DNA of 64,000 nt from Datura wrightii (GCA_035772735.1 JASDFA010000003.1:59578501-59642500); one strand, 5' to 3'. Shown: positions 23,101 through 35,335, numbered from the stretch's first letter. The notes: generated from the letters alone by a model not told the origin. Translations and numbers: made by a program.

Positions 23101-24778
23101 GGCGAAATCTGGAAGGAGCTTACCTGTACTGAAAAGCAGATGGAAATCATACCTGTCGCTGCGGCGTCATGCTATCTATCAATTTATTAAGTAATATATA
23201 TACACATATATAGCATACAAGAACCTATACCAGCCCCCATAAGCCGGAAGGTGCCAACCAACAAAGAATCTATATACCCCTACCCGGGTCAAAACCATCC
23301 AAAAGTAAATCATTCCACTCGCCTACTAACTACGAGAACCTCTACCGGCCCCCTTGAGTCTGTAGCTCGGGCTATGGCCTCTGACTATAACTGTGTCTGA
23401 GTCCGGAGGACTCCTGTAACTGTAAACTGTAATTTTTATCTGTATCTATATCTATAATTTGCCCCCTGGGCGCAAGCGCTCGATAGGGTAAGCTATAATG
23501 CTATGTTGATCATCCTGTTATGGGGAATACTGCATCCCATCTTCGTCCTACTGTGGATGGCATGCCACTCCTTGGAGTGACGAATCCTCACCCTCTGGCG
23601 GGCAAGTCGACACAACTATTAACTCAGGGGCGGCGAGGACGCTCTAAGGGTTCCCTCATAGCACGAACAGGTCTCAACAAACCATAATCACGTATAGCAA
23701 GCATGTTCAATCTGAAAATACTATCCATGTTTTGATATTCTATTCTGAATCTCTTTTCTGCATTAAACTGATTCTCTTACTGAGCTAACTATATCTGAAA
23801 TAATATCTGGCTGTCTGATACTGACTTACTAATTTTTATTCTGAATATAGCATAATAACATAAAACATGCTTGCTAGATTCATATTGGACTCAATACTCG
23901 ACTTCTGGATTCTTTCTTCTAGAATTCACTCTGTTTGCTATACTAGGATTACTAACTTGCCGAAGGAACTGGCTTTACATACCTTTGTTTCGGATTTCTC
24001 GGCTAACTGGCATAATTCGGTCAATATTCCGCTATTTCTCCCAACTGCATCCATATATATACAAATTAGGACTAAATACATTAATATTCTGGAAGAAAAT
24101 ATCACTTTTAATATATATATATAGCCCAAACTTTGACTTTTGGAAAAACGACCGAAAACTCACTATTTCTCAAAAGTCCAGAAGGGAGAAATACTCACTT
24201 TAGGGCTAGGAGTATATTGACACTAATTTGGAGCAATTCCACTTACCTTACTTTGGTAGGATGACGGTTCGCCGGCCGAATTTCACGCAACTAACTCCGT
24301 AGGAATGCTCTCTGCAGCTTTATACTTCGGTATCTGGAGTTAATTTGGGTTTGGGACGCGTTTGATGGCGTAATCGGAAGGAAATTAACAAGGGTTGTTC
24401 GAAGCCTCTGTTTTTCTGTGTCCTCTCTGCTGTTTTCTGGAAAAAAAAGTGTAAATGATTAAAAAAACAAGTGGAGGAGTTTATATACTTGGGCCTGGAT
24501 AGGGCCTCCGTGACACGCTGCCATCGCGGAGGCCCTCCCTCCATGGCACACTGCCATCACGGAGGGGTTCTGCCTCGGCTTCTCCAACGATGGTTCAATG
24601 CAATGTTCGTCCGGTCTTCCCCCGGGCCTTTTTCTAGCATGTATGGCATTCTAAAACTCTTAACCAACATGCGAATAGACCATCTAAATGTTGAAAATTT
24701 ACAGGGTGTAACAGACTTGGAGTCTCTCAAGGCTCCTTGTCCTGTGTTATGATCTGGGGCTATATTCGGATTATGACA
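20148..24778 (+). repeat. E3 3' LTR, split by solo LTR S1
   Basis: It begins TGTAATACCCCGAAAATG and ends GATTATGACA at 24778, directly before the TTATT duplication. The pieces 20148-22373 and 24719-24778 join into a copy of the 5' LTR, with scattered substitutions and small indels. The word cluster lies at about 20230-20720 and the common LTR block near 22003-22052. Confidence 0.93.
22374..24713 (-). repeat. S1: solo LTR in the E3 3' LTR (2340 bp)
   Basis: GACTT occurs at 22369-22373 and 24714-24718, a perfect 5-bp duplication. In minus sense the LTR starts TGTTACACCCTG at 24713 and ends GGGGCGTGAAA at 22374, the last three bases being a mutated form of the ACA seen in D. No internal region is present, so recombination between two LTRs removed the element. 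A TATA box (TATATAA, minus) is at 24481-24489. Immediately upstream of it (24490-24590) is a cluster of words like CCTCCGTGACACG and CATCGCGGAGG. It is related to the D LTR. Confidence 0.92.
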
Positions 24779-24783
24779 TTATT

Positions 24784-24812
24784 ACTGCGCGAAGCGCGGT
24801 CAAATTAACTAG
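24784..24812 (+). other. Helitron 3' terminus
   Basis: After the E3 target duplication come the GC hairpin CGCG-AAG-CGCG (24788-24798), a 10-base spacer and CTAG, followed by T of the host. E3 landed only 29 bases from this end. Confidence 0.75.
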
Positions 24813-25583
24813 TTTCAGTTGTAATTAAGAGAAAACAATGGATGTATGCTAAATAAGTAGTGCTAAGATTAAACTAGCAACATCCAATCCATTTTAGCCC
24901 TTATCATTCACACACCCCTAGCAAGAGGTTTAGCTACTCATAAATGAAGAACAAGAGATTAAATTAATAAAGGAATCAATATCTTCCATCATTAAGAAAA
25001 AACTTCAAGCTCAATTTTGTTATTCCATGGAGGTTTTATCTTAGAAAGATGAAGAAGATGAGGAAAAAGGTCTTACTTTTCTCTATCTTTTTCTCTCTCT
25101 AAAATTTAATTCAAAACTGGCTACCCCAATGGAATTCAATGGAATACAATATTCTATTATTTACAAAATGTGTACAAAATAGGGTAAAGTTGCTCCTCTT
25201 TTCTTGTGCTATATGATTTTACTCCTTTGTTGATGGCCTCACTTGCATGGCACCTGCGTTTCATAGGTGCCTATTTCCGAGGCGCAAGTCGATCGCAGCT
25301 TTAGGCCAGAAAGTCTGGTCATGGTTCTGCATTTGCACCTGTATTTCATTGGTGTTCCTTGAACTTCAAAGCAGTGTTTGCCTACGTTTTGCCTGCGTAT
25401 CACATGTATCATCCTATGAAACGCAGGTCCTCTTCTTTTTTGTTCAATTTCTTGGTTGTACCTTTTAAATTGAATACCTGCAAAAATCAAAGAGAAAGGG
25501 CATAAAACCTTCCTAAATGACTTGAAAACCAAGCAAAAGCTCATGTTTAAAAGCCTTATGAGTTGGTAAATTCCAACTCATCA
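24813..25583 (-). repeat. T1 3' LTR, proximal part (right of Helitron)
   Basis: In minus sense the LTR starts TGATGAGTTGGAATTTACC at 25583, after the purine-rich run AAGTTTGGGTGTT. A cluster of repeated words such as CCTGCGTTTCATAGG and ACCTGCGT in both orientations occupies about 25235-25430. Together with 9187-9816 the LTR is about 1.40 kb, close to the 1.41 kb of T7. Confidence 0.8.
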
Positions 25584-27549
25584 AACACCCAAACTTGAAC
25601 CATTGCTTGTCTTCAAGCAAGGCATTTCTTCACAGCTGAACAATTGAATTAAGCATGTCAAACCACATGAGTTGTGCACAAGGGACTACTGGGACAAAGA
25701 CAACCCCAAAATCATGCACGACTCAATAAAAAGAAAAGACTCAACAATTTATGCTACTGCTTCAAGAGGTAACCACAAACAATTGGCATGATTCACAAAT
25801 GTTTCCTTCATTCAAAACAAAGGGCATGTTTGCTCAAAACAAGCTCAAGTAACATTGCAAGTCAATGAAAATTTACATTCAAAGATTGCCTTAAAGCCCA
25901 TTGCACTCTTATCTTAATCACCTCTTTTACATTAAACACATTCAAGCATATTCTCCAAGAAAGTGATGCCACTCACATCAAGAGAAAATCCTATTTAATT
26001 TTCAAGCAATTCACAGACAAAGGGATCATAAAATAAGGAAAATACGCTCACTCTCACAAAGAAATTCTCATGCATACAACTTGACCCATTGGCTTTCCCT
26101 TCGTGTAACTCGCCACTAATGTAGAGTTACTACACTCAAAATAATTAGGACTTGGAGGTCATAATGAAGGATAGGAGTAAAGGTTGGACGATTTTTTAGT
26201 TCTAGTAACTAGAACCTCCCAAATTCCCTTTTTGTGAACACTTTTGCATACTCTATTTTTCTATTGAGATCACCCCACCTTATCTCTACTTGATCAAAAT
26301 CTTCAAATTTGTATCAAGAGCTACTCTTATATCTCCTTGGTTTCTACCTTTAGCCTCATCTAAGCAAGGGGTAGCACCTTTTAACTATTTTTTTCTTCTA
26401 AGGTTTAGAGGTTTTTCAACCGATCAATTCGTTCATTCCATCACAATTTGGTGCTACCTCACATTAAAGCTCACATATTTCTCCCATTTTCTTTTGCAAA
26501 TCCCTAAAGATAGGCTTTCACCTTACTTCTCCCTTATCTTTCCCAAACTTCTAGGCATCAATCCCCATTTTTCCATTTCTTTTCACAACAAGCACTAGGT
26601 AGGATGGGTGCTAAAGAGGGATTTCAAAAGGGGTAATAGGCTTTTAATGTGATTCTCAAGGAAAAGGTTTAAAGGCTCAACATTGGCTAGCAAGGATTCA
26701 TGTTCAAGGAGGTCATGTAGGTAAAGTAGCTATCAAAAGAAAGCCTAAAATCATGTCCTAAATGCAGCTACATCTAGTATTTCGACTTGAGTCATGCTAG
26801 GGCATGTTCTATAAAATCATACATGCATGAAAATTAAGCTAAAAGCTTCACCACCCAAGGCATCACACTCCAAGGAGTTCACACAATTCTTATAACCACA
26901 TCAAGAATATGACTTTACACAAGATAGCATGTGAATCAAAAATCAAAACAAGGAATGTGTAACTCATGACAAGAGAGTGCTCAATTTTTAAATTCAAATA
27001 CCCATTTTTCCTCAAAATCCATTTTCAATGCCATTTAAAAAATTTCGGTGGTACCTGTAAAAACCAAGTGCAACAACTGACTCAAAAAGAGTCTAAACTT
27101 GACATTTTCCCTTAAGAAAGTCGCCTCTCAATCTATCAAAGGGAAATGTCACCCGGTTCAACAACAAAATAAAAGAAAGAGAAATCGCTCCTTGGGAAAG
27201 AACTGTGGCATAAAAAACCCTTGGGTTTATTTGCTAACTACTATGAACAAAGGTGATTATTAAGATATGGTTCATTAAACATTTGGAAATTTAAAATGGA
27301 ACTAATCAATGGCACTAACAAGTAAAAAAAATGGCATTTCATTCAACAGAAGCCCGACAAGGGCATTCATCCAACTAAGCAAAAATTAATGATGCGACAC
27401 ATTCAAAGCATAAGAATTTGACCTGACAAGGGCAACAAAAGACCAAAAATAACCAACAAGAATAAAACATCCCACCCCCAACAAAAAAATTACATTTCCC
27501 CCAATGTGCATTATTAAGAACAAAGGATGGTAAGAACCCCCTGATGTGG
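25584..27549 (-). other. T1 3' non-coding region between ORF and LTR
   Basis: Nearly 2 kb without a convincing coding frame. It resembles by eye the 1.8-kb region at the same place in T7 (52607-54404). Shared features in the same order include a 'hairpin' of CTTGTCTTCAAGCAAGG near 25605, stretches like 'aagaaattctcatgcat' near 26060 and 'agtcgcctctcaatctatca' near 27120. The region ends in a polypurine tract at the LTR. Function is unknown. Confidence 0.65.
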
Positions 27550-28469
27550 CTACTCTTCGATATCATCATTGGCCTCTTCCTCATCATGGCCTTCATCTCC
27601 CATGTTTTCCTCTTCATTCTTATGTAGTCCCTCAAATAAATCACCAGTGGGACCCCGAGCTATAGGTGGGGTAACCGTGGCTGCATCAAGTAAGCTCATG
27701 TCCAGATCCTCAATTGGTGCTCGACTCCTCAATTCTCTCACTTCAGCTCGGATAGAGGTGACTTCTCCCTTGATGACATCCACTCAAGAACATATCTTGT
27801 TTAGGCTATCAAATATATTATTCATCTCCTTCTTCACTATTTTGATGATAAGAGCTAGGAGCTTTTAACCAACTTTTAGAGTTCATTCTCATGAGATTGT
27901 GTCATCGCAACAAACTTCTGGAATCCACTTGAGCGGGAGGATGAAGGAGGAGGTGAAGGACCTTAGAATTGTGCCTCTCAGATGCATGACCCAATGTCTC
28001 GAGGTGTGGCATGTTAAGGTCAGGAGCTATGGGAGTCTCATCTATTCCATGGGAGGTGGAGTCTTCGGGAGTCTCTCATGCTTGCATCTATTTTCATTTT
28101 CTCTTAGGTGCATCTGCATCCCTCTTCCTATCAATAGTAATGAAACCGATAGTGGATCTAGGGGATTCATCAGGGAACAGTGGAATTTCCACCTTGAGAT
28201 ATAGTTGGGTGATGAGAAAAACGTATGGCATTGAAGTTCCTTGATGTCTGGCATTGCGCTTCATTTGTGTAGCCACCACTTCTCCAAATTAATGGGCATC
28301 CCTGACATGATGCAGGTAATAAGTATGGCCGCCTTAAGGTTCACTTGCTGATCATTTTTAGAGGGAATGATGCAGCCATATACAAACTCAAGCCACAATT
28401 TGGATTTAAATTTTAGGTCCTGCCTTGTAATTTCACCACCCATGAAGGACCACAAGAGCTAACCATTGG
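27550..28469 (-). pseudogene. T1 additional ORF, C-terminal part (putative plant transposon protein)
   Basis: In minus sense 28455-28261 reads MGGEITRQDLKFKSKLWLEF and CIIPSKNDQQVNLKAAILIT, the pattern of the 'putative plant transposon protein' domain (Pfam Transposase_32 from memory). The homologous part of T7 reads QMNREARIWLKIVCSCLIPG. It continues with frame changes (MPYVFLITQLYLKVEIPLFP) and ends in an acidic tail at 27783-27550 (EENMGDEGHDEEEANDDIEE). The start is lost where T2 inserted. The role is unknown; the domain is found widely in plant LTR elements. Frameshifts make this copy inactive. Confidence 0.72.
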
Positions 28470-28476
28470 TGATAAT

Positions 28477-30171
28477 TGATAATGCTCAAACTCACAATCC
28501 TGAAAAGGTATGAATCAGACATTATCAATAAAGAACCCAACAAAGGTTGGGGTTGAACCCATAGGGAATATGGTAAGAGCTAGACTAATGCCGGTATTTA
28601 ATCTTTTTGGTATGTTATCTCCAAATTGGGGGGTTTATAGAAAAAAATTTGTAAAACAAGAGTGAAAATCAGTTATTGTTTATCAAGATTTGCAATTAGC
28701 TAGGGTAAGTGTTCCTCATGGGTTCATAGATACTTTGGGCTTACACTCGTGATGTATCCCAATGCTTAGTTTTAGAACTGATAACTAGGGTTTATCCAAA
28801 TGATTGGTTCGTCTCTATTGGATGACTATACTCAATCACCAGGTTAGCTCTCATGAACGATTCCAATTGAACCGTTATCAATTTTTTCGAAATTAACTAT
28901 CCTGAGACCGCAGCTCAAGTTATACAATGATCATAATAATCAAGGCTTCATTGTAATTCTCTTTTCCTAATCTCTACTTCTATAGCCTAAAGCAAATAAA
29001 GAATTTGGGAAAGTCCTTATATCGTGCTTTGTTAGGAAATGTTCAAAATGAATAGAATACAATACAAGCGTTTAGCATTGGTTCGAACCACTTTGTGTAA
29101 CCCCAGCTTGTTAATCTACCATGGTTCCCAGAAGCCTAGTTGTGGAGTTCTTAGCATCTCATGATTGTAAGATTATCATTAGTATTCATAAACTAACACA
29201 TAATTAAAGAATTGCAATGATGATTGAAAGAAACCTGCTTTGAATATTGCAAGAAAAGATGTTGAAAAAATTCAAGAACAATTAAGAAAACCTAAGTTAA
29301 GATTTCAAGAATTTCTCTCCAATATTGTAAAAACTAATTACAAACTTGATAGTAATAAACCTCTAATTGCTCTCTAACGTTTTCTGACCAAATATGAACT
29401 AAAAGAAACCTAAAAAGTATTTATACGGATAATAAAATCCTTTTCCACAGTTAACATGGAAATAACCAAATTTGGCATCGATACACCTTACAACTCCTTA
29501 TATGACTCTTAATAGGATTGTATTGTCCGTGCCTTGTCTTGTACATCCTTTGGCTTCTGCAGAATTTTCTAAGTGTTGGCATCTAGTACGACTCGTAACA
29601 AGATCCCATGAGTGATGCAATCAAGTCGTGGTTTAGCTCTGAACTTTGGTATCTTCTGAAACTTTCTACATATGTCTTGGTACACATCATACCTTGCTCC
29701 TATGGCTCGTAACAACTTGTCGTATCATGAGAATTGCTAAGTTTCAAAAATCACTGAAGCTTTCCACAGCTCCTGGTATGGGTCATAGGTAGATTCTATG
29801 ATCCGTAGTTGCTACCCGTATCAGGAGACTTCAATTGTGCAAATTTCTCTAGAGTTTTCTACAACTCAAGTTACAGCTCGTACCAGGATGGTACGACTCA
29901 TATTGAGAGTAATACTTTGTGTTTGCCTTGTACCACTCTTCTAGGATTTTCGATGAGTCTCAATATGACTTGTACAATCTTGGTACTACTCGTAATAAGA
30001 TCAATACTTGGCCTCTTTTCTGCATTTCTGCAACTTTTGCACATTTTCACTCCAACGCCTATTTTCCCTGAAAACAAAGTCAAAGCATCTCATATCCATA
30101 TAAACATACCTAAGTCCGTGCTATTTTCCCAGTTTAAAGCGTCGAAAGTGCTGTAATCTCACAACACATCA
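28477..30171 (-). repeat. T2 3' LTR (about 1.7 kb)
   Basis: In minus sense it opens TGATGTGTTGTGAG at 30171 after the tract AAGTTGAGGGTGT and ends GAGCATTATCA at 28477. A TATA box, CCGTATAAATAC in minus sense, lies at 29417-29428. Upstream of it, about 29580-30000, words such as TACGACTCGTAAC, GTACGACTCAT and CTCGTACCAGG recur in both orientations. There is no coding content. Confidence 0.7.
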
Positions 30172-30617
30172 ACACCCTCAACTTACGACTTTTTCATGTC
30201 CTCAAGAACAGAAAACAAAAACTAAAAACGATGCTTAACTAGAAAATAAACCTAGGATACTACAACCAGCACCAATCAAAACTTGCACTATGAACACAAA
30301 CAACTTTTGACCCTTCTCCATGTAAAGCAAATCAGCTATGCACATCAAGTGACCATAAACTATGATAAATAATGATTAAGATATATCATCTAGTTATTAG
30401 TAGAGAATCAAGTTATGACCAATGCTTTTCACACAGACTACCGGCAGAATAAAATTCAAACCATGTACCCTCACAACAAATGAAGTCGCCAACTCACAGA
30501 TATATGAAAATATGAAACTTGGGACTAAAACAAGTAAGAATCTCACTCAGTTCAAATACTGCACATCGGATAACACAGTCTTGCCCTTATTTTTCTCTAC
30601 TTTGCCCTTTTCAATAG
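30172..30617 (-). other. T2 3' non-coding interior
   Basis: AT-rich sequence just upstream (minus sense) of the T2 LTR, starting with the purine tract. Short frames such as plus 30422-30625 have no recognisable domain. It corresponds in position to the long 3' non-coding regions of T1 and T7. Confidence 0.55.
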
Positions 30618-33600
30618 TGTCATGACCCGAACATAGGCTTGGATAGAGACACGGGACAAGGAACACCGAGAGGATCCAAGTCTATCCGTGGCATAAACAT
30701 AACAACTAAGAGCATACGACAAGAAGATACTGATATAATAAAACATGCTTGAGCAGAAGTTTGCATACATATCAATCTAAAATAGAGTCAATAATGACTA
30801 GTTGATTTATACATAATGTCTGAATAGCCTCTAACATAACTGATGAGCTGATGGGACAACATCCCTAACTAGCTCTACAAAAGTATGTAACTGAAAGAAC
30901 ATAATTAGAGATAATTGAATGTCCTCAAAGGAGGAGGACTCACCAACACCAGCTAGACAGGTCTAGTGTTATACCTCGGGAGCTCAAAGATCGAACTCGG
31001 GTGTTGAAATGGAAAAATTGTAAAATTGATGTTGCAAGCATAGGACGAGTCATGGGACGACTCGTGAGGACAACCCACGAGTCGTCAGGTGACTCGTGGG
31101 GAAGGACAGTGTAGAGTTGGGAAGTTTGGAGGATAGGGTCCCCACGGGCGTGGCAACGACTCGTGGTCAGACCCTATGAGTCGTTAGGTCAGTTGTGGAT
31201 GATGGAGGAGGAAGAGAAAAAGAAAGAACTAGTGTACTTCACGGGTGGTGACCATGAGTCGTGGTCAGCCACCACGATTCGTTGGGTTCCCTGTTACCAG
31301 CCAGATGATTAATTCTAGAGTTTGAGGCAGTGCAGTTAACGATTGGTGACCACGAGTCATGGTCACCCCTGATGAATTGTTATGTGACCCGTTATGATCC
31401 CAGGAAATTTGACAAGCAGTGTACCTAACGAGCTAGGCGACTAGTCGTTTCCCTGGACTACGAGTCGTCCGTCGTCCGCTAGGACCACCTTGCATTATTT
31501 TCTTGCGAGTTTAGTAAGGGACTTTTTGTAATTACTAAGTTCCTAAAGCCTATACTACGTCGTTCAAGGCTCGTTTTAGTGGGTTTTAAGAGGGGAAAAC
31601 CTATTCTTAGTTATTCCTACCATGCATGCAAGCTTGAGAGGTTGAAAAGGTGATTCAAGGCTAGTATTCAAGGTTTCCATCCAAATTTCCTATTGGGTAA
31701 TCAAAGATTTTTTGGGATCAATCCCTTTAAGGTATGTAGGGTTATGAGTGGGTGTCTTATTCCACACCCATGCCCAATTTCTATCTAAATGTGAGAAATT
31801 CCTATGATCAAGTTATGGGGTTTTCACCCAATTATGTAATTCTTTAATTTCTATATATGGGTGCGATTAGATTATGTTTCTATTGATAAATTGTGACGCA
31901 TGGGAAGATTTTAAATTGTTTTCAATCAAAATTGTGTTTTCTAGTTTTATGAAATTAAAGGCCCATTGATGAGGAGTTCGTGAAAGAAGAGAATAATGTT
32001 GAATGTATGAAGATGATGAGATTTGATGATGAAAAGCATATTTCGAAAGCTACCCATGTTTATGATATTGTTTTCAAAATGAGTTGAGTAGATCCAAACA
32101 TGATAAAGTTTTGGCCAAAGCCCTTATCCAGTATGATGATGTAGTGTCTCCAAAGTAAGCTTACCACATGGTTTTGGAGTAAAAGCTCCCACTTATCTTG
32201 AGCTTGTGGTATGTTTTGAAATAATTTACTTATAGGCATGAATTCACAACTGAGATGTATGTTATTATTGAGCTTCGTTTTCATACGATGTCGAGTCTAT
32301 GCATGATTCCATTATTTAGCTTTGTCAATAGACAATGTTGAGCTTCATTTTCATACGATGTTGAGTTTATACATGATTTCATCTTTGAGCTTCGCCAATG
32401 GACGATGTTGAGCTTCATTATATTTGATGTAGAGCATTGCATGTTTTGGGAGGAGATTCTACCACTGATTGGGCTCATGGTAGGTCACCCTATGCCTAGA
32501 ACTACGTGCCAGCGTAGGTGGATTCGATTATATGTCTTGGGACCTCCCTTGTGAGCTTCCCATCTCCCGAATGGTCCTTCAGCTTGATATCGATATCATG
32601 GTAGCATCCTTAGCCCTAGCAATGTTTTGGACAGCTTCCACTTGAGTGTGATAGTTGGGACCACGTAAGCTCTATTGTGGTATGTCTGTTAAGTGACGAG
32701 TCTCCCATTGTCTATATGATTCAGATTTACATATTCATTACTCATGGTTATTATTTTATACATGCATGTTCTAAAAGCAATGTTTGACTCATTGTTCAGC
32801 TTTTCTTATAAATATTATATTTCAGCTTGAGTCATTCGAGTCAGTTATAATATTATGAAGCTACGTATAGACATGTTATGAAAAGTTTATGATTTCAGAA
32901 AGAATGCATGCCAACCCTCCCCTCAGATTTGAAGCTTTTGATATAATATGAAGTGCTTTAAATGATTTACTTACTTAAGTGGTTTTACTTACCTTGCATA
33001 CTCTGTACATTCCACGTACTGACCGCATACTTTCTATGTTATATCATTTCATGATACAGGACCCGACTCTCAACTTCAACCCTGCTCTTAGGCAGTTCAT
33101 CGGAGTTAGCATCTGCTTGTTGGTGAGTCCTCATGTTTTGAGGACCAGACTATCCATCATTTCTTTATGTATTTTAGTTTCCAGCTTGTTGAGTTAGTTG
33201 GGGATCTTGTCCCATCAACTCGTCATGTTTAGAGGCTCTTTAGACATATGTACGCATTCAACTTCAGATTTTGTATTCATAAGTTATATTTAAGTTAGAC
33301 GTCCGCTATGATGGTATTGTTGATTCTTCAGTTTATTGATTGAGTTAGATGTATGCATGTGCCATGGATCGACTTAAGGTCTCTTGGGATCCTTGTCCCA
33401 TGTCTACGATCCGAGCCTCCGTTCGAGTCGTGACATCTACGGGAGGAACAGGACTAATGATGCGATTGAGACTGATCACCGGACCTGTATCATGAAATGA
33501 TACAACATAAAGTATATGGTCAGTACTTGGAATGTACTGAGTATGCAAGGCAAGTAAAACAAACAGTTAAAATATATAAGAGTTCATAAGAGTAGGACAA

Positions 33601-35292
33601 CGTGATTGTAAAGTAAATTACATAATGTAAACATAAGGCCTCAAGGTTTTTATACCATTTGTAATCCAATCATGGTCATAGTCATAAGAGAAAACTTTAT
33701 AAAACATAATTTGAGCTAAAGTAACAAACATAACCATGCATAAGTCATGAGCAACAATGGGAGGACTCATCGTAATAGACACCATCATGATAGAGCTTAC
33801 ATGATGCCCCAACTATCTTGCTCAAGTGGGCAGAGCCGTCCCAGGCTTGCCAGGCAAGGGACGTTCATTATGTGATATCACGTGGATCCATTAACATTTG
33901 AATAGATATATACCTACAGTGGCACATAGTTAAGACCACAGGATTTTCCTGAACGCTGGGGTCTACTCGGGTCTAGACACTGCTCCCAAAAATATGCACA
34001 TGAGGCTCATATCATAATCATAAATCATTTATGAATTTCATGGCCAATTATATCATAACATACTTGATCATACTTGAAATATATGATTTGCCATGAATAA
34101 GGGTCCATGGGTTGGCCAAGAGTCATAAATCCATAAATCATGAAATCCATGAATACTTGTAAAACATGTGCATATTTTATATTCATAAATCCATGATGAG
34201 TAATTGAAGAGAATTCATAACATAAATCATAAATCATAATTTGAACTTCATAAGATCAAAATCATACTAGAATCATAACTTGACTTTTCATGAAACATGC
34301 ATAACTAGGCATAATTCAATTAAAATTTGAAACTATAGATTAATAATAAAAAAATAGTTATAAAATCTGCCCATAGATCATAAAACATGATTTTATTCAT
34401 GAAGAGAATTGACCCATAGATAGATCATAGAGAATTTCACAAGAATTGGAATAAACCCCATAGATCATGAGACTTGAATCTATAATTGAAATCCATGGAA
34501 TTGAGAAGGATTTAGGGAATGAGAGTGAAAGGGACCCTCATTCATAGCCTCACATACCTGGGTAAATCAAATTTAAATTTCCTCTTGAAAGCCCAAAGGA
34601 AATTGGAGAGAAATTGGAGAAATTCTTCAAGCTTGATCACCAAGGAAGAGCTCTAAGTTGTATGCATGGAGTGGAAATTCTTAGAATAGCTTTACACCCT
34701 TAAAACCCTGCTAACTGAGCTTAAAATGACGTAGTTTAGGACCTTAGGGCTTAAAAATAATGAAAATACCCTTAATGGAAAGTATGTAATTTCTGCACTG
34801 CCAGTTACAACGAGGCCTACAATGATTCATTTTTTGCTCAAATGGGTTGTTATCTTACTTATGATTTCACTCCATTTTCCAGTCTCAGGTCAGCCACCAC
34901 GACTGGGCATGATGATTCATTGCTAGCCCTAACAACTCGTCGTGCCCATCTATTGTCACCACTGCTCACTTCCTGGAAAACCTCCCAACGGAACCATACC
35001 ACTACTTGTTGTCTCATACAGCGGGTCGTGTCATGCCTCCTACCAGCCACCTCAACAAGAACCACCCTTACAATGACCCCCTTACCACGACTCATTATAA
35101 GAACCAATAGGTCCTCCTTAGACCCATTACTCCCAAGTTACTTCTATAGACCCTTACCATGAGTGCCTCCAATGGGTCGTTATACCCACCAACGACCCGT
35201 ACCACGAGTTGTTTTGAGAGAAATCTCATATTTTTTTACTGTTTTTATTTCAACTTCCCGAGTCTAGTCTTAGTCACTTTAGGGGTATTATA
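30618..35292 (-). repeat. B 3' LTR, split by solo LTR S2
   Basis: In minus sense it opens TATAATACCCC at 35292, a mutated form of TGTAATACCCC, and ends GGGTCATGACA at 30618. Without S2 and its duplication it is about 2.2 kb. The word cluster with ACGACTCAT, GGGTCGTTA and ACCACGAGTTGT lies at 34800-35215; the common LTR block is near 33500-33560. The sequence aligns with the 5' copy starting at 62442. Confidence 0.88.
30967..33435 (+). repeat. S2: solo LTR in B 3' LTR (2469 bp)
   Basis: It starts TGTTATACCTCGGG and ends GTTCGAGTCGTGACA. It is flanked by TCTAG (30962-30966) and TCTAC (33436-33440), a duplication with one later mutation. The B 5' LTR at 62780-62800 shows the empty site. Words such as ACGAGTCGTGG and GACGACTCGTG fill 31040-31480. 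The common LTR block is at about 32985-33040. No interior remains. Confidence 0.9.
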
Positions 35293-35335
35293 ATATCTCC
35301 CATGTGGGAACATTCATCCTTGAATGTGAAAGAAT
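35293..35335 (-). other. B polypurine tract
   Basis: In minus sense CAAGGATGAATGTTCCCACA is followed by TGGGAGATAT and the LTR start, matching the same region of E3 (GAGGACGAATGTT...GGGAGAGATAT). Confidence 0.87.

Larger units (their letters stand above)
12796..24778 (+). mobile_element. E3: full-length Del/Tekay Ty3 chromovirus
   Basis: E3 is bounded by TTATT at 12791-12795 and 24779-24783, a perfect 5-bp target duplication. The order is 5' LTR, primer-binding site, gag, protease, RT, RNase H, integrase with chromodomain, polypurine tract, 3' LTR. The 3' LTR contains the later solo LTR S1. Without S1 and its duplication E3 is about 9.6 kb. All domains are present but broken by stops and frameshifts. 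Differences between its two LTRs are scattered throughout, so the insertion is not very recent. Confidence 0.93.
9817..24812 (+). mobile_element. H: non-autonomous Helitron, about 3.0 kb net
   Basis: The 5' end is TCTATATATCTATATAAAAG preceded by A (9816). The 3' end has a short GC hairpin, CGCG-AAG-CGCG at 24788-24798, then 10 bases, then CTAG at 24809-24812 followed by T. A TC start, a subterminal hairpin and a CTRR end inserted between A and T are the known marks of plant Helitrons. E3 plus its target duplication accounts for 11988 bp of the span. The remaining 2979 bp on the left and 29 bp on the right are AT-rich, with no Rep/helicase domain. The start could be the second TC at 9825. H sits inside the T1 LTR. 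Confidence 0.75.
9187..28476 (-). mobile_element. T1: Athila-like non-autonomous retrotransposon, 3' portion
   Basis: T1 inserted into the RNase H of E2. The visible parts in minus sense are the C-terminal half of an additional ORF (28469-27550), a non-coding 3' region (27549-25584) and a 3' LTR (25583-24813 plus 9816-9187). The LTR is split by Helitron H and everything nested in it. The LTR termini are TGATGA and TCATCA. T1 resembles T7 in LTR length (about 1.4 kb net), downstream ORF type and long 3' non-coding region. Its gag side is displaced beyond the right edge by T2 and B. Confidence 0.75.
28477..30617 (-). mobile_element. T2: Athila-like element, 3' end only
   Basis: T2 inserted in the extra ORF of T1. 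Only its 3' LTR and about 450 bases upstream of it (minus sense) are visible before B interrupts. LTR termini and the purine tract are of the same style as in T1 and T7 (start TGAT, end ATCA). The exact left edge is 28470 or 28477, because TGATAATTGATAATG contains two possible ends. The rest of T2 should lie beyond the right edge of the window. Confidence 0.65.

Noticed and set aside
24786..24800. Rho-independent terminator from the GC hairpin
   Set aside because: Plant nuclear context; hairpin followed by CTAG and located at a Helitron end explains it better.
26290..26598. Plus-strand open frame of 102 residues
   Set aside because: Lies in the T1 3' non-coding region, hydrophobic by AT-rich composition, no family recognised.
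29809..30156. Plus-strand open frame of 115 residues as a possible host gene
   Set aside because: It overlaps the T2 LTR and its word cluster; no domain or plausible promoter.
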